From Nannobrachium achirus (lineage: Eukaryota > Chordata > Actinopteri > Myctophiformes > Myctophidae): a stretch of DNA of 64,000 bases. The translations under genes were made by a program, and so were the position numbers. Location of the stretch: positions 18,611,008 through 18,675,007 of the forward strand of contig OY997659.1 of assembly GCA_963921795.1 (NCBI GenBank). The letters are read 5' to 3'. Shown piece after piece: positions 42,254 through 64,000 of the stretch; the first letter of the stretch is position 1, and each line of letters opens with the position of its first letter. The notes under the pieces were generated by a model. The model saw nothing but the letters and a program-made list of their open reading frames with translations. It did no database searches and had not been told where the DNA came from.

Positions 42254-42420
42254 CCCCCCCCCCCCCCCCCCTCACCCCCCCCACCAGCCTCCCTGGTACA
42301 TGTAATCCATGCTACACCACTGAGACCCTCGTGCCGCTGGTCCTGGTGCGCGTGTGTTAAAGGGGGGAAGGGGGGGGGGGGGGAAACCACCGCTCAGTTC
42401 ACACGGGTGTGATTTTTTCT
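42254..42420. repeat. C run, G run and dispersed-repeat block
   Basis: A C-rich run at about 42256-42275, a G-rich run at 42364-42384, then CCACCGCTCAGTTCACACGG, the block shared with 21.5 kb. Confidence 0.75.
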
Positions 42421-42629
42421 AAGTTTGTCAGTTAACATGTTGTCCCTAACTGGCACTGTAGCCCAGGACTAGAAGTATAAGTCTAAGTATTGAAACTAAC
42501 GTTGACCACAGATGTTCAAGTGTTTCTGAGAAGCAGCTCTTAACTCAAAACCGGGCCACCGCCCGTGCGCGCAATGGAAAACGCACTACTGTTCCCTCAT
42601 GCTGCTAGTTATTAATAACTATTAATAAC

Positions 42630-42905
42630 GAGTTCTCAAATTCTGCCCGAACCCGACACGACATTTAGGGCCAGGTAGGGTCTAAAATGTATGCCAATTA
42701 GTCGGGCCGGGTAGGGGCTCGGGCTCAATGAGAAAATATATATTTTATTTTATTACTTTTAGTCTGTGATATAGTTCTCAAATTCTTCCCAAACCCGAAT
42801 ACCCGACATGACATGTTCAGGCCGGGTAGGGCCTAAAATGTATGCTAATTAGTAGGGCCGGGCCGGGACTCGGTCCGGCCCAGTTAGGGCCAGGCCTTCA
42901 TTTTC
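42630..42905. repeat. Tandem GGGCCGGGTAGGG repeat, two diverged units
   Basis: A phrase of about 140 bp (AAATTCTGCCCGAACCCGA to AGTCGGGCCGGGTAGG) is repeated at 42777-42880. It resembles the ends of fish hAT-like non-autonomous elements. Confidence 0.5.
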
Positions 42906-43024
42906 AGGACCGTTGAGAACTCTATTACTAATACTGTTTTGTAATGTATTCTGACCTGTGAAGCACTTTGGTACCATGCGAGTTGTTTTTAAATGTGCTA
43001 TACAAATACATTTGATTTGATTAA

Positions 43025-46000
43025 TTTACAAAAAATAAAATAAAAACTAAAACGTATAGAATACGAGGTTTCTGCCCGACAGCAACAATATACTATATCT
43101 CTGAGTCGACACAAAGGAATTCAAATCAATTCATTATGTTGCAGCCCTGAATGTATCACCAAAGCAATCACTCCAAGACAAAATAAAACAGCGAAACATT
43201 GGTATTCTCTCCATTTATTTCCTTATATTTTGGATGTACCCCTCGAGAGGAGCATAAATATTTTACACAAAAGAGAACATGGGTTTGCTTATTTACAAGG
43301 TATAATAAATGACTTACAACTCACAACACGTGATAATCTGTGTTCTGAAGGCTGCTGCAGTAGTAACAGAAGGGAGATGGAGTGAGAGAGAGAGAGAGAC
43401 AGAGAGAGATAGAGAGATTGCTCTTTTCGATTACGAAGGGTGACCCAGAAGGGTCTACCTGAAACTTTCCAGAACCAATGAAGTTTTGCTATGTTTTTTG
43501 GTTTAGGTTTCCTTTATAACTAGAACCACCCCTGAAAGAGAGGTACGTCCTAAAAAAATAATCTTAAGCTTATCTGCAAGCTCACAACACGTGGTGTGAG
43601 CTTGTAGAAAAGCTATTTTTGAAAACCCAAATTAGATCCAGAGATCCTTATCTGAGACAGAGCCATTGCGCATGGAAAGCAAATCCAGAGCCTGTGAAAA
43701 GAAGTATCACGGCACAGCACGGTTCAGTTATTCTCGTAGTCGAAAATAGCCAAGAGAGAACTACAATCGTTTTACAGACAGTTCTGTTGAGATCACGCTG
43801 CCTGACCCCTACTTTCATCAGGTCAACTCTGGACAGACAATTAAAGCTTGATTTTTAATGCGTTGTGTGAAGGTGTCGATTTGCTACATGCATTTCTAAC
43901 ACGCAATATCACCGTGCGATGAAGTATAAATCAGGCTTAAGACAGAAACTGGCCTTTAATGGTATGACAAGGTGGCAGAGCACACACGCAGTGGTGAGGA
44001 GTGGAGGAGTTGATTCATCACGAAGAGTGTGATTTGACAACGGCCTTATTCTAGCGTGCACCCGCTCTACTTGTGTACTTACACCCATGGAAATACATTT
44101 GTATTTTTAAGGAGATCTAGATAGTTGACCGGAGTCCACCAGGGCTCTATGCTAGGCCCCAACCTGCTCTTACTCAATAGAACATATTATCTGTGCATAC
44201 AATAGTCGATCCAGAAGCTTGTAGATTGGCTACTTAGGGAAGCTAGGGTTTCAACTGGTTTAGTGCTAGCACATTGTTTTTGTGCCCTATATTACTGTAC
44301 TTTTACCACTGGAATAAAGCCACTGCAAAGAGATGACGATCATAAGCCACTCCTCAACTCCTCAGCCACACAAAGTAAAATCCTCAGTGTTGATTTATCC
44401 ATTTATAACAGAGGGTACAAGGGTTAACCAAACCAAAGCTACTGTTCTCTCGGCTACAGATGAAGTTAACGCTGATGGTTTTACATAGCGGAGGATGCAG
44501 ATGGTAATGTCTGCAAGCCAGACGATCAGAGATCCCCGCCTACTGAGAAGTCTGGTGACATAAATTCAACAGGCTAAAATTAGGTAGATAGTACAATTCA
44601 GAAATGTAATAACAGCATTGTGGAACCAAGCAACATGGCAGTCCTTCGTATTGGGACGGTATCGGGATTGGTTTTCAAAGCAGTAGGTGTAGGTTTGTTG
44701 GCGCTGGTTTTCTATGGGCTTTTTAAGGGCTGTTCTAGCCCATAAGTTGAATTTAGATTCCTCCAGACCAGCGTTCCCCCAACCTTGGGTCCGGGCCCCC
44801 CTTTAGGAGGCGGAGCGTGAGCGCTTTTCTGTTCGGAGGTAGTTCAACATTTTAAAACAACGATAACGATAACAAAATCGTTAGCTTGCTTTCGTCCACT
44901 GTCTACCTGTATGGTCTAAATGTGATATCAATCCAACTTGTCATACAGAATCTATTATCCTGTAACTTTAAAATAACTCCCACGTGTAACATCAGTACAG
45001 TAATATGATAACATAACAGTCGGCAGTGATCTCCGTCTGGCTACGCGAGACTAATTAGGTAAATGTTGCGATGTCTGCTCATCATGGACATATAAGCAGG
45101 AGTGCTTTTCAAAATTGGATGCGGTCGTACCCCTTAAACCGTGAGTGAACCATTTCAATGCGTTCCATCGATCAACCATTTCTCAAAAGTCAGATAAAAC
45201 GCTGTTTTAAAAGTAAAGCTCAGTGTCTGAATATGAACATTGCAGAGGTTGTATAATTATCAAGTTTTAATTATTCAACTCTTGGCACTGTTCTACAGGT
45301 GAATGAAACTGTTCATCTGAAGGTCAGAAACGTTACGTCACAAAATGTCAGCTCTAACCTTAACTGCCTTGAGCAAAAGGTTCCCCTTAGGAAGATCAAC
45401 TCCAAAATAAGAGCTGTACAATTCATTAGGCTTCTAAAAACACATGTATTATTTATTATTGATTGAGCTGCATTGTTGAGATATTAAAGGTGATGCGGCA
45501 CTCAGTGGTAATTTCCTGGAACCGATGTTGTGACACCTCTGAGGGATCGTAGAATAATCAACCATTAAGCCGATTTACAAGCTCACTATTTTGGAAAACG
45601 TTTGAAAGATTTTGAAAAATGCTCAGTGCTCTCCACTCATCTCTGCACTGATTCACATCAACACACCAAAGGGCGCTCCTACTCCTATAGGGCTCCTACT
45701 CCTAACGTCAGCCATCTTCAATCACTGCGACACAGAATACACAACAAGCTTGAGCTCAAGTTAACAAATCGACCTCTAGCTTGGGGATACGTGTGTAGTT
45801 TAGCTGCGCTTTGTCTCAGCCTGTAAATAAAAATGTTCTCTCCCAAAGTATTTCCCAAAGCTCAGAGATCAATCCCCCCCTCCCCATCTCCCCCTCCCAA
45901 AGAGGAGAGGGGTTGTTGTGCGTATGCAGGTTTGAATGTTTGAGGGAGAGATGTATGGTGTATGATGTGTGGCGCAAATAGCAAATCCACTGTGACTAGA

Positions 46001-46300
46001 AGAGGCTATTCTTCCCTCTATTGTAACGCAAAAAATACAAAACAGTAACACTGCCAGGCTAGCATGAGAGAGTACTTGTATGCGTGTTTGTGCACGGTGT
46101 GCACAATTACATAGTCATGCTACCATGGTCACAGGGAGAACGAGAGAGCGGAAAACAGATATGGAGGACAAACAGAAACATTACTATGAGGAATCCCGGC
46201 TTTCCGTCTCAGAGTTTGTCGTCTGTTACGCGGTGAGAGGGGGGGGTGTCCCACAGAGGGGTGGAGGCAGAGGGGTCGGAGGTCACTGTAGGGTCAGAGG
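43025..46300. other. Gene-free stretch downstream of SUCLG2
   Basis: No coding exon was recognised. It may contain the SUCLG2 3' UTR, since minus-strand AATAAA words occur, for example near 43215 and 45450, but none can be assigned. Palindrome copies lie at 43568-43620, 44202-44236 and 45563-45600, a GAGA tract at 43385-43420, and a partial hAT-like start at about 44768. Confidence 0.4.
43568..43620. repeat. Recurrent palindrome, CACGTG centre
   Basis: CAAGCTCACAACACGTGGTG and its complement form the inner stem. The outer left arm is eroded. No host MITE ends were recognised around it. Confidence 0.8.
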
Positions 46301-46307
46301 GCGTGGC

Positions 46308-60064
<13,757 letters not shown>

Positions 60065-61258
60065 CTGCAAATCAAAATGGTAAGGATCACTCCAAGACCC
60101 CCCAGTAATCAACAGTGCTCACATGAATAGATTCTGACTGGTTATTGGAATGACAGAGTTGCTCTTGTTTCACAGTTCATGTATTGGGTCTGATTTTGAT
60201 TATAATGATGTTTCATTTATTTGATTGGGTGTTAAATAAGTGTTTCTATTTATACAGGTAGTGAAAATTAGCACTCATGCTATAACACTTAAACAATGCA
60301 TCTGGCTGGTCTAATGTGATTGTGATGTCAAATATAAACATAACCGGCGGCAACATAACAAAACATAACATCACTTAATGCCATGACCCCAATGTTCAAG
60401 TGATCGACCAGTTGTGCACGTGAACGTAAATAAAAGGCTATATTGATTGTTTTGTGCAACAATGTCATACGACAATGTATAAAATAGGGCCTTAACTTAA
60501 AATAAATATTCTGAACATTTCAACAAAAATGATCATTGACAAGACCTTACTAAACTAATTTAAATGACAGAGAGGGTAATAATTAAATGTCATGGCTTTT
60601 CTCAAAGCTGTTTGTTGTTGACCATGTTTCGACATGAGCCATCAAATCAAAACGTTTTCCACTTTTTAAGCACATAAATCAATGGAGTAGTTGAACCTAA
60701 TGGTTCCAACTTCCAAAAGACAGACAAAACAGAAAATGAATACGACTCAAGAGCGGACCACCTCGGGTCTTGAGAAAAAGGAAAGAAATAATTAAATTAA
60801 ATCATGGAGGTGGTGAAGTTTGGCCCTTGACAGGCACAGTGTCATGTTAAACGTGAATATGAGCAAATAGTGACTGGTAGCTAAACTGCTGCAGTCTGTA
60901 GCGATGCAACATTTTGCGTTAGCTTGTAGTTCAAGCAAGTGACACTGTCGTATGACTGATGAATTCATATTTTATACTGTCATATTGATAGTGTCGCGTG
61001 AAAGTAGAGAGAATAAAGACACACGGGCGCCTACAAATTCACGCCCACAATTGAAACAGCGGCTCCGCTTCGGGTAAGGGAGAACTGAACTGCAAGCCAG
61101 CCCATAGAAAGTCATTGCAATTCAACTGTGGTTAGCCTAATATTAAAATAATCCTACACGAACTGAAGACTATATTGATTTAAATAAAAACATATCTTCT
61201 TGTTTGCCAAATACATGATGTGTGTCACATTTAATTTGCCACTTGAATGGATTACCCA
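60065..61258. other. SUCLG2 intronic sequence
   Basis: No exon was recognised. It is A/T-rich without clear repeats. Confidence 0.5.
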
Positions 61259-62170
61259 TCTAACATATAATTCACCAAATGTCTGAGTGAGTGTCTGAGT
61301 GAGTGTCTGAAACAGCGTTTCTCCTCAGTGGCTGGAGCAATTGATCTGAAATCGCATCACCATTAGCATATGAACACACCTGACACAACTGTGAAGCCCT
61401 TTTTTCACTTTCACAAATCGTTTAATTGATATTAATTTATTAGTGAATTAATTTTTCCCATTGACTTATAATGGGAATCGCAAAAACTCACATTCAATAT
61501 TTTTTTTCTCGCAAACCATAGGGGCTACAGTTACAAAACTCTGAGAGGAGATTTATAATGATATCAAGGATTAAATAAAAAATAACTTTGTCAGTTGGCC
61601 TCATGGTGGCGCTATAACAGTCCACTTTACGTTTCGGCCTGTAACTCTTGAACCGTAGGTCGAAAAATTAAAATTCTTTTTTCCCTGGATTCCTTGGGTC
61701 AATACGCATCTCCCCATATAGGCCCCGCCCATTTGCGTCAGGATAGATTTTCCGCCATTTTGAATTTTCTCCAAAACACACTTTTTGCTCCTTTTCCTAC
61801 ATATTTTCTTCAAATGTCACGAAAATGGGTACACATGATCTCTGAACCCATGCAATGAACATAGTCAAGGGATATTTTGATAGTCCATACCGTTCGTTCG
61901 TAACGGGCTTCCAAAGTTAGCGGGAGGGGCCCGTTTTGCAAACAATAGCCATAAATCACAAACAAAACGTCGAGTCAACACTGAATTTCTGCCACAGGTT
62001 GCGGGTGGCTTACTCAATGAATCCCCAGAAGCATTTCCAATTCCACCCGTAGAGGGCGTCACAAACGCGCAAAACGTAACCGTTTCGTTCCAAAACGCGT
62101 TTTTCAGGCGGACCGACCCTCTCAAAAAGAAACACAGACTACTCTGCGGATGGTCTCACGGTCCAAACCG

Positions 62171-62216
<46 letters not shown>

Positions 62217-63297
62217 CCATTAAACGAAACGGGTATTTCTTACATTGATGCTCCTACATATTATCATGCAAGTACCAGTTAAAGTTACTTTCCATCCCTC
62301 ATATACCGTGTGCACAGTGCACATCCCATAACCCACACACTGCACATCATTTCGGAGCTCATATCTTTGAACGGGTAAGGACTAGTCTAACATATAATTC
62401 ACCAAATGTCTGAGTGAGTGTCTGAGTGAGTGTCTGAAACAGCGTTTCTCCTCAGTGGCTGGAGCAATTGATCTGAAATCGCATCACCAATAGCATATGA
62501 ACACACCTGACATAACTGTGAAGCCCGTTTGTCACTTTCACAAATCGTTTAATTGATATTAATTTATTAGTGAATTAATTTTTCCCATTGACTTATAATG
62601 GGAATCGCAAAAACTCACATTCAATATTTTTTTTCTCGCAAACCATAGGGGCTACAGTTACAAAACTCTGAGAGGAGATTTATAATGATATCAAGGATTA
62701 AATAAAAAATAACTTTGTCAGTTGGCCTCATGGTGGCGCTATAACAGTCCACTTTACGTTTCGGCCTGTAACTCTTGAACCGTAGGTCGGAAAATTAAAA
62801 ATCTTTTTTCCCTGGATTCCTTGGGTCAATACGCATCTCCCCATATAGGCCCCGCCCATTTGCGTCAGGATAGATTTTCCGCCATTTTGAATTTTCTCCA
62901 AAACACACTTTTTGCTCCTTTTCCTACATATTTTCTTCAAATGTCACGAAAATGGGTACACATGATCTCTGAACCCATGCAATGAACATAGTCAAGGGAT
63001 ATTTTGATAGTCCATACCGTTCGTTCGTAACGGGCTTCCAAAGTTAGCGGGAGGGGCCCGTTTTGCAAACAATAGCCATAAATCACAAACAAAACGTCGA
63101 GTCAACACTGAATTTCTGCCACAGGTTGCGGGTGGCTTACTCAACGAATCCCCAGAAGCATTTCCAATTCCACCCGTAGAGGGCGTCACAAACGCGCAAA
63201 ACGTAACCGTTTCGTTCCAAAACGCGTTTTTCAGGCGGACCGACCCTCTCAAAAAGAAACACAGACTACTCTGCGGATGGTCTCACGGTCCAAACCG

Positions 63298-63339
<42 letters not shown>

Positions 63340-63508
63340 CCATTAAACGAAACGGGTATTTCTTACATTGATGCTCCTACATATTATCATGCAAGTACCA
63401 TTTAAAGTTACTTTCCATCCCTCATATACCGTGTGCACAGTGCACATCCCATAACCCACACACTGCACATCATTTCGGAGCTCATATCTTTGAACGGGTA
63501 AGGACTAG
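61259..63508. repeat. Tandem duplication of a 1.13-kb dispersed repeat
   Basis: Copy one is 61259-62385 (1127 bp) and copy two 62386-63508 (1123 bp). They run from TCTAACATATAATTCACC to GGTAAGGACTAG with very few differences, mainly in the (CA)n length (62174-62212 against 63301-63338). Each copy holds 70- and 86-codon open frames on the minus strand. Because the first recurs within the 12.2-12.9 kb relative, I take them as incidental to the repeat. Confidence 0.92.
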
Positions 63509-64000
63509 TAATGTTAACAGAGAAGAGGGGAAACGGCAGACACAGAACCTGACGCTTTTCAGTGACATCACTGTCTTTACTGCTGTGCGTTTATGAGCGC
63601 CGACTTTGAAGATCCTGACTTTTTCAACTACAGAGAGGATTCTCCTGGTTAGTATTAATCCAAAAATAACCTGCAAGACCCTGTTTGGAAGAAGCGAGAT
63701 GCGATCATTTTCCAAAAATAAACAGCCTAATTATAAATGAGAGACAAGCGTATCTGGGTATTGAAAACCTCAAGGGATGCGTCCATGACGTGTGTACCAT
63801 GCGACCACCTAAACTTAAGATTTACAATGCACTTTTGACTCACAGATGAGGTATATTTAAGTATATTGTAGGTAGTGTATCAAGATGACAGATATGCCAC
63901 TTTAAAAAGGCAAAATTAAACTCATGGGACACTTTATTATAACACAAAAAAAATCGCTATGGCCTCAGTAGTAAACCACTGAAATTATGATATTTCACAA
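63509..64000. other. Gene-free stretch at right edge
   Basis: No exon or element was recognised. The missing SUCLG2 5' exons should lie further right. Confidence 0.45.

Noticed and set aside
43200-43230. AATAAA on the minus strand as the SUCLG2 poly(A) signal
   Set aside because: It lies about 3 kb from the stop codon with several other candidates between. It cannot be supported from sequence alone.
61601-63252. Paired 70- and 86-codon minus-strand frames in both tandem copies
   Set aside because: They are duplicated with the repeat, and the 70-codon frame recurs in the diverged 12.3-kb relative without an identifiable domain. They are part of a non-coding repeat.

Overview
The window looks like intronic and intergenic DNA of a teleost fish. 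The evidence is long (CA)n/(TG)n microsatellites, Rex3-like LINE 3' ends finishing in GATG repeats, tRNA-derived fish-type SINEs, and very many short non-autonomous hAT-like elements. Host coding sequence covers only a few percent of the 64 kb. All three recognisable host genes, and one broken zinc-finger gene, lie on the minus strand.

Left third (1-31.8 kb): no intact gene was recognised. It holds a broken C2H2 zinc-finger gene (10.3-10.9 kb), SINEs near 10.0, 12.0 and 15.2 kb, Rex3 pieces at 10.2 and 20.1-20.6 kb, LINE pieces near 2.5 and 5-6 kb, and several hAT-like elements with readable 8-bp target duplications. Two GC-richer patches (17.1-17.3 and 29.35-29.55 kb) look like unassigned promoters.

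Middle (31.8-40.9 kb): a P2Y12/P2Y13/GPR87-type nucleotide receptor is split into three coding exons (337 aa, 31847-35180). Next comes an intronless, uninterrupted 714-codon cullin whose closest relative by reading is CUL2 (38584-40728). It keeps the neddylation lysine and is best explained as an old retrogene that stayed open.

Right third (46.3-60.1 kb): the last six coding exons of SUCLG2, the GTP-specific beta subunit of mitochondrial succinyl-CoA ligase, join in frame into 242 residues ending in the normal C-terminus. The 5' exons lie beyond the right edge. Its introns are packed with repeats, some touching splice sites. A near-identical 1.13-kb tandem duplication sits upstream at 61.26-63.51 kb.

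The most striking unexplained signal is a 45-85 bp palindrome with arms resembling AAATAGCAGATCTACAAGCTC and its complement. It recurs about 35 times as whole or half copies, at the centre of several unrelated hAT-like families and also outside them. In several copies both arms carry the same substitution. The three host genes show no obvious functional link to one another.
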